A stretch of DNA of 64,000 bases, taken from contig OX246738.1 of the NCBI GenBank assembly GCA_945910005.1, forward strand, positions 24,179,686 to 24,243,685, given 5' to 3'. The position numbers and the translations under genes were made by a program. This stretch comes from Isoperla grammatica (Eukaryota > Arthropoda > Insecta > Plecoptera > Perlodidae). Under the pieces are notes generated by a model. The model did not search any database and was not told where the DNA came from. It worked only from the letters and a program-made list of their open reading frames with translations. Within the stretch, counting starts at the first letter, position 1, and each line of letters begins with the position of its first letter. This document shows, one piece after another, positions 1-11,293 of this stretch.

Positions 1-377
1 CGAAATCAAGTTTTAAAATAAATTGCTAGTCACGTGACCAACCACCAAAACCACACTCAAATCTAAAAAACGGAATATGTTACAGACATGAAAATTGTAT
101 TTAGATTCTCCTTTAAAAATGCCTGAACATGTTTTACTATGTTTCGAAAATCCAGTTAACAGTGGTGAAAAGAGGGGGTGATCATTTTATGTAGATACCT
201 ACCTATCTGAAAAGCAGAAGATGTCACAATCATATTATGTGAAAATTTGTAGATATAATATATAATTTTAGATTCTTTTTTAAAAATAAAGAAATACAGT
301 ACATAAATATGTACCATTTTGTGCCAGACAATAATTATACAAAATCCTGAAATCTACGTGAGCAAAGCCACGATGGG

Positions 378-1082
378 TAGTGGCGACGCTAGGATGTTGC
401 ATTAGGGGAGGCGGATCAGTGGCGATGTATTCCAGTTGGGGGCGCAAACGCTATCGCAATCTGGACGTGTAAAATACCCCCCCCCCCCCCCCCCCTACAT
501 CGTGTACCCTTGGATTTCGGATTGTTGTACTAAACTCGAAGAAAATGTGTTATTATGCTCGTTCTAGTACTCAGCATCAAACCGCAGGACGACTTGTTGC
601 AAATTGATGACATTGACAATTGATTTTTCAATGGATAATATTGTCAAATCTCGAAGGCGATTGTTGCAAACGTAAGACACGGAAGGTGCGCTGGCAACCT
701 GCGCTTGATGCAGGATAACAATGAATGAAGTCACGCAAAGTTAATAGTTAATAGTCACCGAATAATTGAACCAACTGAAGGAGTGTCATGAAAATGTTCG
801 TTGCGTTCTTCGTTATGTCATCAGAACGTGGTCGGTTAGATTACTAGAATTGGGATTTTCATAAAATAATCAGTCCCTATTAGAGTAGGCCTATATCTTT
901 ACAGTATACACTTAAAATGTAAAGAAATAAAATATGTATCTGACAATTGAACGCGGTTTTGAATGCATAGCGATTGTTTAGTACTTAGTAGTACATCTAA
1001 ATACTGGTTGGGGGGGGGGGGGGCGAATGCGATGCTCGGGGGGGCGACTGCCCCCCCTCGCCTCCCCTTAGCGTCACCCCTG
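378..1082. mobile_element. Non-autonomous hAT-like DNA transposon
   Basis: The ends are inverted repeats: TAGTGGCGACGCT at the left and AGCGTCACCCCTG at the right. They are flanked by a perfect 8-bp direct repeat ACGATGGG at 370-377 and 1083-1090. An 8-bp duplication with YAG-type ends is the pattern of the hAT superfamily. The 705-bp interior has no long reading frame and contains a C-run (about 477-495) and G-runs (about 1010-1045) close to the ends. It is therefore a non-autonomous copy. The superfamily is inferred from the ends only. Confidence 0.75.
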
Positions 1083-2940
1083 ACGATGGGTAACTGCTAG
1101 GCCTAGTATGCAAGGGGTTTTAGTGCACAAGGCGGCAAAACTTATTCTGGAACCCTTTAATAATTCAATAGTGTGTAACCAAATGTATTTTAAAGTTATT
1201 TTTAATTGACAATTGTAAATAAATAAATAAAAAAGTCAGATGAATATATTTTAGTTTACTGTAATTCTTTTAAATTTCTTTGACAACTTTATTTTACCAT
1301 TTCAAAATATTTAGCAGTGTGTTCATAATAATCGATGTAACAGGTATGTACATTGATAAATATTACAGTATTACCAAAACCCATTTAAAAGCATTTTATG
1401 ATTTCCGTGGTGTAAAATCTGGTTAAGAGAGCCCTTTACTTGGCGAGTGATGTCATCAACCTTGGATCAAGTGACCGACGTAGTATGACGCAGATGACCT
1501 AGTTGTCGAGTACACAACAAATAATCAAAACTTGAAACAAGTGAGGGTGTTTAATACTTAAATTCATTTTATTTAATTTCTTCACAAACAAATTAAAACA
1601 TAACACTAGCCTACAAACAAGACAGTACACCTATTTCAATTCACCTTGTGCCAGATTCCGCCATTCACGGCGTAAAGCCGTATTTATTGTTTCTCCGCAC
1701 CATTCTGGAGGGTGTCGAGTTGTTTTGATACTATATTCAATATTGTACAGGCGTTACATTTAAGTACTCATAGTGTTGACCGGTCGAACACGGTCCGAGT
1801 TTGTCAAACAAATTTTTAAGTGTCTACTCTTCCACATAATGAGACTAAAAAGTAAAAAATGTGAAGGTAGCAACATATTTTGTGGATTGTGCCTTTAAAG
1901 TGTCCCCACAACAACCTCACGAGACACCTCTAGCTCCTTAGAAGTCTCCAAACTGTACCCACTCCAGTACCACGCCTGTATACCAGAGGCCGGTGGTATT
2001 GGGGTAGGCATAGTTGAAGACTGGGCCAAAGGTCATTTTATTTCATTTCTTCACTAACAAATTAAAACAAAACACTAGTACAAAGAAAAAGACAGTAGGC
2101 CTACACCTATTTCAATTCAACTTGTGGCTTGTAGCTATAATGAGATTAGATGCCACAAAATCCTTGAATTACTTTAAAACGCGGATATCTTTTTGTAGTG
2201 TACATAATAATAATCTCTATGAATACGTCCGACATTAATTTGCTATATTTTTTATGTATCTGGTGTTACATAGCAGGCCCACGTTCTACAATCAGAGATG
2301 GCTATACTTTCTAGATCAGCAAGGCGGTGACGCTATCCGCCAACATTGGAAATATAAATAAAATGTTACTATGAATGTCACATTGTTGAGATGTTATTGT
2401 GTACTTAACAAATCCAGAAGAACCATACATTTTCTGGTAGCCTATGCAAGCTGGCATCTGTATAAATTAACTTGAATTATCGGGGTTTTAATGTATCACA
2501 ATTAAGGTAGAGGTAAGGAATTAGATAAGTACAAAAAAAAAGTCAGACTAAGTCAAAACAGTGGTCAGCTTTATAATAACAATTGCTACAACTGCTTGCT
2601 GCAATAACAATTTGTTTGGGAGTACAAAATTATCATAGGCCTAGGTAAAACTAAGGACAGAAGGGTTTCCAATATAAGAGTGAAACCAAGTTTTTAACAT
2701 GAACAAGTATAATGGGTGACAGCTAATACATGGCACACATGTCACCGTTTCCTACCCCTCGTTATGGCAAGCCAAGCAATCTGCTGATATTGGACCAAGA
2801 TCACTCCTGTGTAAGATTTGCAAACTTATCACATTTAAAAAATGTTATAATCGACTTAAACCTTAAAGTCACTTATCCATAAAAAAGACTCTTGGTAACA
2901 TCCTTTCAAGAATCTCAATTTACCTTATTTTGTTATACAA
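1083..2940. other. Non-coding stretch with an internal direct repeat
   Basis: No convincing gene is seen. A segment of about 90 bp at 1563-1650 recurs in direct orientation at about 2034-2125, sharing for example AACAAATTAAAACA and ACCTATTTCAATTCA. The two copies lie about 470 bp apart. Short reading frames here have no recognisable motifs. The part next to 2941 should contain the MPHOSPH10 3' UTR, but no clear polyadenylation signal was found for it. Confidence 0.5.
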
Positions 2941-4734
2941 CTAAAGCTTAATTTTTTTAGCGGATAAAGTCTCTATTTTCCGCTTTTTGTTTCCTTGAGT
3001 TTTGGTCTTGATGTGAGAAGTCACTTCATCTTGAAGTTGTGTAAAGAAAGCAGTGGACGAGCGTATGGACTTGCCGCTGGCACTTTCTTTCATCTGAGTA
3101 ACATTTTTATCCTTGGTCACCTTCTCCAACAATTTAGCCGTTTTTTCTTTGCTGTATTTGTTACCAAGCCCTGGTCGTATCTTTTCCACCTCCTTGTCTC
3201 TCTTTTCCTTTTCTTTCTGGCGGTCTCGCTGCATCATTTTCTTGTGGCGGCGTTCCCTCTTCTTGTCAGTGGTTGTGCGTTCATCTTTGCCCATCACATC
3301 GCCTTTTGGTTTTGCTATGTGAAAGGAAAAGATAACTTAGTTTCACACATACATTATACAGACAATAAGGCTAGAACAAAATAATTGGCAATTTTATTAT
3401 TTACTAAAGGATGTTACTGTAGGCCTATATGGTAAGATTGTAGTATTGTGGCTGGCTAGAGATATGCACAAAAATTGTGATAGCAAAATTCACATTTTTT
3501 TAATTGCAGTTATCCCTTCAAATTTAGTTTGCACAGAATCACCTGGGCCCACATTCCAGTATGTTAGCTGCAACCAGTTGCAACTTGCGCCCAGATCACG
3601 GGTTAGGAGGCGCAACTTTACAACTGGTTACAACTTACAAGTACAACTATCTAAAACTGTTCTGGAATGAGAGCCTTGAATTGTGATTGAATGGGACCAA
3701 TTTCAATTTGTAAATTGTTGCAATATTATAGCTGAAACCTAAACTAGCAGCCAAATTAATAGTTAGGCTAGCCTATGTCTTTAAACATGAATTATCTCGA
3801 AAAATTGACTACTAGGTAAAAGATAAATTCAGCTCAAAATCAAAACAATGTAGGCCTAAAACAAAACAATGTAAGCAAAATTCCATTTTTTTACCTTGTG
3901 AGATACAGATATATTTTTTAACCACCGCTTTATTATCTCAAGTAAAATTTTTACAATGAAATGTAGCGATTTATTCATCACACAAAATTCTCCCTATGTG
4001 GATGCAGTGTTTTTCTTATAAATCTATTGTTTGTAAATTATTCTGAAATTTGAATAATCAATCGTTGGGACTTCACTCCAAATGAAAAAAATTGAAGTTG
4101 TGTATCAAATCAAGCAACTTGTTTTTTTTTTTGGTACTCTTCCAGGAGCGAATTGGTGGTATTTTAAATAAATGAAAATATAATTTTCTGTTTTAATTCA
4201 TGAAATTTCAAACTATAAAAAGTTTTGCACATCTCTATGGCAATAAAATTGCAATTGGATGTAGGGTTTTTGAAAAACAAACTGATATTTTTATTTACTA
4301 AGTTTAGCCTAGCCTAGCCAGTCTAGCTCTTACCTTAGTAATAAATCTTAGTAACCTAAGAAATAAAAAAGAATGCTACTAACTACTGTAATAAAAAAGG
4401 ACTCACAAAACCAAATTGCATTGCAAATTGCAATTTTCTATCATTGCACCGAATAGTTAGTTAGCAAATAGTTATGGTTAGCTGGGGCTTAAAGGGGTTC
4501 TCACCCGCTAGATTTATTTTTTACCATATGATCTACTCCACCACACCAATCGATAATGAACCATTACACATCGTCAGTTGAAACCTGTGAATTGTTATTA
4601 ATTAATGAAATTTCTGGTTAACTGCCGCGGCGACTGTTGGTGTCAGCCGGCTTTTGGTGCGAGTGTACTCCATTCGACACCGCTTAGCAGGCCGCGTTCA
4701 TTGTGCATGCGTTGACTATTTCCCCTCCATACTA

Positions 4735-4766
<32 letters not shown>

Positions 4767-7700
4767 GAGTTAATCCAATACACAAACTGTCGGTACGCTA
4801 AATGCCGCCATAAATTGTTTGGTACTGGTTCGATAGAATACGATTTCTTTTTACTTCTTTCAGTTGCAATTAGTATGAAATCAAAATTAAGTTATCAAAT
4901 ATTTGGTGGTCCGTAATGCACACGTTGTCGTCTAACATACTTCTCACAGCCGGTATTTTCGCACAACAAATACATTCGGCGACTGTGGGCATAACTGAAC
5001 ATTCGTCACATTTGCACCAATTTTCCTTATTGTTCCTATCGCCATCGCTAATACTTTCAATAGACTCTTTGGCTTTCTCTATTTCTGCCAATTCTTCTGC
5101 AGAATATTCGGGCTCAAACTGGTACACAGCAGTAGCCATCGAGAAATATGATACGCAAAGTGTTACAATTACGAGACGATGCAATGCAAACCCGTGACCC
5201 TGACTGACTGACTACACACGTGCTGCCTGCCCCTCCTCCTTCCCTTCCCCTCCTCCGTCTAACGCGTGACTCGAAGTGCGGATGTGCACAACAACGCTCA
5301 AAACGAAATGGAGCACCCGATTACACATCTTTATTTTGTACCTGAACGGAAGCTCCGATTACAAAACCAAAATATACGAAATACGCAGAAAAGAAAGACG
5401 CAGCGAAAAGTATAACATCATTTTTTTTTTGGAGCAGAATCCTCCAAGGTCCCAAGGCATACAGGTCGTCCCAATGCTATTTCTTATGGGAGATTTTCGC
5501 CGATGGGACCTAGCTCGAAAATCACTAACTTTGATATTTTTTTCCCGGGTTATGGTGAACCCGATTTTTTGTCTTTAAGTCGCTAATTTCATAGCTAATT
5601 AGCCTTAGTTAAACATATTTTTTTGGTGTAGCGGGTGAGAACCCCTTTAAGGGCACACAACGTCACGATTACTAGTGCTTGCACCAAATAGAAATAGTAA
5701 TTTACCAAATATTAACATTTTTCTTAGGGCCGGTATTTCAATGTCCAGTTAAAATCTACTTCTCAGTTAAATTGTTTTCACTATGACAACGGCCAATAGA
5801 AATACACCAAACTTGGCTTACCTGACAGTTAAATTTACTTGACACTTTAACTGGACATTGAAATACCGGCCCTTACTCGAACATTCAAATTGGAAACGGT
5901 TATGAAATCGATGGTAGCACTTGTAGGCCAACATTAATACAATCCTTAGCAAAAGAAGTTAAGAAACAAGATGAAGAAAGTTACCATAATGCAAATTATG
6001 ACAGCAACATAAGATAAACAAACCTTTGACTTCTTCTGGGGCTAGAAGGGTTGCAGTGGTAGTGCCGACAGGGGCAACTTCCTCCATGGCGATAGCAGGT
6101 ACATTGCTAATAACCTTAATTTCTGGAAGGACTGGCTTTGGAGTATAATGAAAATTGGAAAGAGCATCTAACTTAGCAAACAATGTACCCATCATTACTC
6201 TAATAACTCGATGTGCCTCAGGATCTTCCTCTTTGTCGTCATTGTCTGGCTCCAGAGCACTTTTCTGCTTCAAGTAATCCTCTTCATAGATTTGGGCAAG
6301 GCTCAGTTTACTTTTTTCTTGATTAAGGACCAGTTTCTTCTTGTACTCTTGGGGAGTATCGACCGGCTTTACTTTTCTCTCAACATCATCCCATGCTTTG
6401 TCTTTAATTCGCTGCATTATTAAGTCCTCTAGCTTCAGTGTTGTTTGTTCTGTGATAATAGGAGCTGGCCTTGTGGTTAAGTCAAACTCAACCACCTCCT
6501 CAAGCAGAGAGTTTTGAGGCCGGGAATTTGCAGAGATTTCTCCCTTCAATTGCCAAGGTTTCTCGCCCAACGCCTCTGCTTCCAATGCACTTATGCGAGA
6601 CTTCAGACGATCCTGACGCGTTTCAAAATTGGTTTTAGATTCCCGATTCTTGACATTCTCGTTGCCTTCCAAATCTTCTGCCTCATTATCTAAAAGGTTA
6701 AATCTTACTTGCTTAGAACTAGAATCAACGTTTTGTTTCTGATTTGGTTCATCATTATCACTTATTTCACTATTTAGTGTATCTTCCTCATTCCACGTTT
6801 GATCCGCTTCTCCATCTTCTGGGGCATCATAGAATTCGTTGTAACGTTCTCCTTCTTTTTCTTCTTCTGATACACCATCATCTTCACCAAACCAATCTAT
6901 CGAATCATCATCTGTATCGCTGTCACTGTCATCTCTATCTTTATTTCTTGGCCGTGGAATTTCTAATTTGGTATCCAGTTTGTCAAAATCTTGCAATTTG
7001 AAGAACTGGTCATCCACAATAGATGGTTTTCCTCTCTTTTTCTTTTGAGGTTTACCGATTTCCTGTGTCTTTTCTCTAGCTGAATCACTATTATCGTCTT
7101 GTGTTTCTGACTTGTTATCCACGTCATTGTTATCACCAATATTGTTAAAACTATCTTCTTCTTCATTGTCACCTGTCGAGTGTTCAGATTCCTCATTACT
7201 TTTGTCTTCACCTTTAAAGCGCACAGGGAAGTGCAACCTTTCCTTCCGTGCAACTAAATGAGCTACATCTGACATGAACGACGTGCACTTCCCATTATTT
7301 TGTAACTCCAACTCCTGCCAGATTTGTTCATCATCAAAGTCTTGTATTATTAGTTCCGGAAGAGCATCTGTTTGTGACTCCCCATCTTCTGCTGACTTTG
7401 TAAAGTCATATAGTTTCTTAACCAAACATTTTATGTCTGTTACCAAATTATTTTGAATTCTGAAAAATAAAATAAATTCACATATATTAGACATGTAGGC
7501 CTGCTGATACTAGGTACATTGTACATGGTAGGGCCTACTATTGTACATAGATAGATAGTGAGAAATGAGGAAGGACTAGAATCAGCAAATGATAAGTGGA
7601 GTTTATGGAACCAAGGGGTCATTTGGTTGGACATATTTTGAGACATAAGGAATACTAAAGAATATAATTGAAATTTGTAGGCTTTCATGACCCGAGTCAC

Positions 7701-8948
7701 TATTATCTCTTGGCTGTTGGGATACGCGCCACCGATTGTCACAAATACAAAACCTGACGTTTCAGACTAATTGTTAAAGTCAATCTTTAGAGTAATACTT
7801 GAAGAGGCAGTCATTGAGAGAACCTACTCGATCCAGCTCTTCGCGGCGACTGGCACCCTGCACTGCCGTGTAATTCCTGATGTGTATCTCAAGTGTGCGT
7901 AGACAAGTTCGATCTCGAAACTTCCGAGGGTTTGGCCCACATCAGCTTCAGGCATTCTAATGTAAGCTTCCAGGCTCGACTCAGATTCAATCCGTCCTCC
8001 CCAGTATTTGAAAGTAGCAGCCGCAAAGCTAATTGCGACTATACTATTGACATTTGTTCCTATTGTACAAAACTTAATCGCTAGGTTCGCGACTATGCTC
8101 CTGTTGCCCTTGCCCATAGGCTTCTTGCACGACAGCAGGACAATTACCGATGGGCAGGAAGAAAGGGGAAGGGGGAAGGGGGGAAGAAGGAAAGGAAGAA
8201 AGAAGAAGGGGGAGTGCCACTGGTGAGGCGCATCACAGCAGAAGAGCTTCAAGAATACAATAATAGAATTGGACTGGTGGACAAGCCACACGTTATCAAC
8301 GAAATAACGTGCTCATGAGAGAAAAGTTTTAAACATGGAGACTTCTACCAGTTCAAGTTTTTGACATCACCTGCAACTGCAAGAAGCCTGATGTCCATTG
8401 TGATGGGTCCATTTGTTTCAATTTGAAGCAAAAATAGAGCATCTCCTGAACGCAGTAGTTTTACTCAAACAATTTCATTCACCTTTTTAGAAAAATTGTT
8501 CCTTGAAACGATTGCACTCACAATTCGTTGAACCATCATAACCTCACTTTCATAATACGGGATTGTTGAGGCAAATTATTTGGTCACTGTACAAGAACTT
8601 GTAAAAAAATATTAGTTTATATAGCAAGCAAGTGAATCCTGTATTTTGAAATGATATCTATGCTAGGTAGGCCTAGGCCTAGCGGCAGGTAGTAGGCCTA
8701 GGCCTACAAACAAACAGCACGTGTGAGTTTGACAGCAAGGCAATGTAGGCCTAAGGTCTAGGTAGGCATACAACCATCATTATCATTTCCATAAATGCAA
8801 ACTCAAATTGATGTTCAGTAATTTAAAATAATTCCACAAATAGAATATTAATATAAACATACCCTAGATAATTTTCCGGTTTCTTCGTGAAGGATTCGAA
8901 CTTTTCTAAAACTTCTGCACAAATGTTCGTATTGAACGTCGCCATCAT
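2941..8948 (-). CDS. MPHOSPH10: MPHOSPH10, U3 snoRNP protein MPP10 (3 exons)
   Basis: MPP10 is a nucleolar component of the U3 snoRNP/SSU processome. It works with IMP3 and IMP4 in pre-18S rRNA processing. Exons on the minus strand are 8863-8948, 6024-7459 and 2941-3314, joined by GT-AG introns with phases 2 and 1, giving 631 residues (human about 681). Diagnostic features are FDDEQIWQELELQN at about residues 70-83, a long acidic Asp/Glu/Ser-rich middle, a conserved block around EKPWQLKGEI followed by the region with LEDLIMQRIKDKAWDDVERK, and a Lys/Arg-rich tail encoded by exon 3. The start is the first of two adjacent ATGs; the second, one codon later, is equally possible. Intron 2 (2.7 kb) hosts two transposons, one with its own reading frame. 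Having only three exons is fewer than in vertebrates. Confidence 0.95.
4493..5646. mobile_element. TTAA-flanked TIR transposon carrying a P2X7 C-terminal domain ORF
   Basis: Perfect 18-bp inverted ends (AGGGGTTCTCACCCGCTA at 4493-4510 and its complement at 5629-5646) are bordered by TTAA at 4489-4492 and 5647-5650. TTAA target duplications are known for the piggyBac and Kolobok superfamilies. The purine-purine-G start fits Kolobok better than the C-rich piggyBac ends, but this is an inference. The 1154-bp element contains a (CT)n tract near 4737-4760 and a 104-codon minus-strand frame related to the P2X7 receptor C-terminus. No transposase is visible, so it is non-autonomous. It sits in intron 2 of MPHOSPH10. 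Confidence 0.75.
4870..5184 (-). CDS. P2X7-receptor C-terminal (ballast) domain fragment
   Basis: The 104-residue frame carries WCKCDECSVMPTVAECICC at residues 56-74 and then a CITDH motif near residue 89. This matches the start of the cysteine-rich intracellular C-terminal domain of P2X7 receptors (P2RX7_C family), which in vertebrates binds zinc and guanine nucleotide. Cysteines 57, 59, 62, 71, 73, 74 and 89 are present. The frame stops after FDNLILISY, well before the expected domain end, and no splice donor is visible before the stop, so it is probably truncated or decayed. There is no receptor or transmembrane part. The N-terminal 20 residues are mildly hydrophobic; a start at Met16 is also possible. 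It lies wholly between the TIRs of the 4493-5646 element. Confidence 0.6.
   Translation of the reverse strand: MHRLVIVTLCVSYFSMATAVYQFEPEYSAEELAEIEKAKESIESISDGDRNNKENWCKCDECSVMPTVAECICCAKIPAVRSMLDDNVCITDHQIFDNLILISY
5727..5872. mobile_element. 146-bp Harbinger-type MITE
   Basis: The terminal inverted repeats begin GGGCCGGTATTTCAATGTCC at the left and end with the exact complement at the right. They are flanked by TTA at 5724-5726 and 5873-5875. GGGCC-type ends with a TWA 3-bp duplication are the signature of PIF/Harbinger MITEs. The element lies in MPHOSPH10 intron 2, close to exon 2. Confidence 0.8.
7460..8862 (-). other. MPHOSPH10 intron 1
   Basis: This is the intron between the first two MPHOSPH10 exons. 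A 155-codon minus-strand frame (7824-8291) covers most of one part. It contains a long polypyrimidine-encoded Phe/Leu/Pro tract and no recognisable domain, so it is not called as a gene. Several TAGGCCTA palindromes cluster at 8668-8755. Confidence 0.5.
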
Positions 8949-9012
8949 ATGATTTGATTTGTGCACAGCCTTCTCAAACTCAAACGAGACCACCGAGACT
9001 TTGACCGAGACG

Positions 9013-9318
9013 TTCGACCACAGTATAAAGAGGATACAGTAGCAAAACTTGGGAGAGATTCCATCGGCAAACTCCTGCGCGCGCAGCTACGGTCGCCCTG
9101 GCGGCGAGTTATCCGAGTTAGCTCATATTGTGGGCGAGGAGAGCGGCGAGGGGTGGCGAGGAGGTATCCCTCTCCCCCTCCCCCCAGGTCTCGTCCATGG
9201 TCTCGTTGAGTTTGGTCTAACCCACCGCTACGAACGCCACCCGCTTCCGTGCCGCAAGTCGTCTTCTGTGCCAGGCATGGCACTTTCGCTACTGTATCCT
9301 CCTTATACTGTGGTTCGA
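9013..9318. repeat. Inverted repeat upstream of MPHOSPH10
   Basis: A left arm at about 9013-9043 (containing CCACAGTATAAAGAGGATAC) and a right arm at about 9288-9318 (GTATCCTCCTTATACTGTGG) are near-perfect complements of about 31 bp. They are separated by a GC-rich 240-bp spacer. The repeat starts about 65 bp upstream of the MPHOSPH10 start codon and so lies in its presumed promoter. It may be a foldback element; no target duplication was established. Confidence 0.55.
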
Positions 9319-9319
9319 C

Positions 9320-10490
9320 CCAAGCTCGACCCATGTTCAAGGTTCAACCTGACTTTCGAGAAGGCTGTGATTGATCAACAACAAACAAAAGTCAAGCACG
9401 TCAAGTAGGCTAGTTTTTATTATAAACCTGCTAGGCCTACCTAGCAATTAAAAATAATCGGTTGTGTTACCTTGTACATTTGCTACGGTAAGCCTAATTA
9501 ATCACAAATATAGATCGAAAAGTATAAACGAAGAAATTTTTTCATTGCCTCAATCAGATCTTTTTATACTGTGGGCTTGACGGATTCTCCACGTAAGTTG
9601 GAACAACTAGGCCCTAGGCCTATTACTAGGTTACCACTAAGCCTAGGCCTAGGACCACCCTAGATCTGTAGTAGGCCCTACTCAAAGATAAACGGCTCTA
9701 GGCTCTAGGCTCTTCCTCCTCCTAAGCACCCTCCTCACCACTTTCTTTTGTACCTCGTACATCCTTCCCCTTAATGTCGTTTGTTCACACATCTTTTGCT
9801 GCAATCATCGCTAAGTAGCTAGGCCTAGTCTGTGTCTAGCCCTACGCCCACCCTAGGACCAGAGTGAGGCCTTAGGGTTATAGGTTCGACCCAAGTTCGA
9901 CCAGACCAGAGGACCAGAGTGAGGCCTAGGGTTAGGCCTATAGGTAGGGTAGGGCTCTGCTAGAAGTTCTGATCTCGTTAGCAATTGAGAGCTTGTCATT
10001 GCTTTAGCTTGCTTTCTTCTTCTTTTTCCCATCCCTTCATTCCACACCTCAATCAGAATTGTTTGTCTGTTCACCTTACTACACAACCAAGTTACGGTAC
10101 CCTCCCACCAGCAGACACTCAAGGTCTTGATACGAGGATGACCCTTAGCTTGTTGTTTTTCCTCTTGTGGTTGCCTAACAATTCTACCATCATCAGTCGT
10201 TGTTTTCCAACCCTTCTGGTATTGATAACTCCTTGTGAAACCTTTCATTTATCCTCCCCTATCGGATCTGCCATTAGCCCATTCCATTCTGGAACTGTGC
10301 ACGCCGCGGGTCCCAAGCACGTCCCAGGTTTCTAGTATGGTTCTCTCTCTCAAAGTAGCTACCGAGCAATAGTTGGCAATTCATAGTGTTATCTAGCTCC
10401 CTCCGCATACCCTCCATGAGCTCTTACAATTCCCTACATCTTGTGCTTCTTTTCTCATATTTTCCTACCCAATCCTTCTACCTCCTGTTA
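9320..10490. other. Part of the MPHOSPH10-PARP16 intergenic region
   Basis: No gene is supported. TAGGCCTA palindromes are very dense at 9430-9660 and 9820-9950. A short direct duplication of ACCAGAGTGAGGCCT occurs near 9857 and 9913. The head-to-head arrangement with PARP16 could mean shared or neighbouring promoters, but no specific promoter element can be assigned. Confidence 0.4.
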
Positions 10491-10989
10491 CAGGTCTGCA
10501 CGGGCCTAAATATAGAAGCCCGGCCCGAGCCCGTACTGAGAAAGCTAATCAAAGCCCAGGTCCAGCCCAGGCCCGCCTGAAGTGTAGGCCTAGATTGGCC
10601 CGTAAAAGCCCGTTCAACTGTTAAAGCAGAAAGTTGATTTTTGTAGTATTTGGCAAGGAATACGAACGACAGGGTGAGAATGAAAAGGAAATTTGATAAA
10701 ACGAAATTAGTAACCCCTATTGCCAGTGAAAGTAAGTAACAAAAGAAGAATTATAACAACAATTTTGGAACCGGAAGTTTACACTATTTCGGGAAATTAA
10801 TAGTTTGCTGTAACTTTCGGGAATTTTGGTTTCAAAAGAACCAGAACAATAATTTTCTTTCATTGCAACAGCAATTGCAAAAATTAAAAATCCCTCCTCG
10901 TTCAGTGATATGTAGGCCCAGACCTGGCCTGGGAGTGGGACCATCTAATAAACATATCAAGGCTCGGGGGCCCGTACCTGTGCAGACCT
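10491..10989. mobile_element. TIR element with 13-bp flanking direct repeats
   Basis: The ends are imperfect inverted repeats: CAGGTCTGCACGGGCC at the left and GGCCCGTACCTGTGCAGACCT at the right, the right carrying a 5-base insertion. A perfect 13-bp direct repeat CTACCTCCTGTTA flanks both sides (10478-10490 and 10990-11002). The 499-bp interior has no convincing gene. The ends resemble hAT elements, but the direct repeats are longer than the 8 bp expected. Confidence 0.7.
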
Positions 10990-11293
10990 CTACCTCCTGT
11001 TAGTATAGCTTTAGGCTTAGGGCCTATACGTATCAAATTACTAGGCCTACGTAATTATTTTCTGTTAATTTGGCAAAATAAATGTTGATTAATTACAACG
11101 CCACCTATGCTGCAGAAGTTTACAAAGTGCCATGGAGTGAGAAATACTTAGAAATAACACATGTTACAATTGGGCCCTACTCTTCTCAGAGGCCTACTCA
11201 ACCTCAGAGATTCATACTAGTTGTATGAATTATGTTAAAAATAAAATATATGCAAATATTCTCTCCATCTAGGAATTTTCATATCCAATACGG

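Noticed and set aside
2995..3384. 129-codon plus-strand frame
   Set aside because: It is the antisense shadow of the Lys/Arg-rich last exon of MPHOSPH10.
7824..8291. 155-codon frame in MPHOSPH10 intron 1
   Set aside because: It is dominated by a polypyrimidine tract, no domain is recognisable and no splice or promoter context supports it.
9049..9408. Plus-strand 119-codon frame and opposing 131-codon frame
   Set aside because: They lie in the GC-rich spacer of the inverted repeat upstream of MPHOSPH10; both strands are open because of composition, and no domain is recognised.
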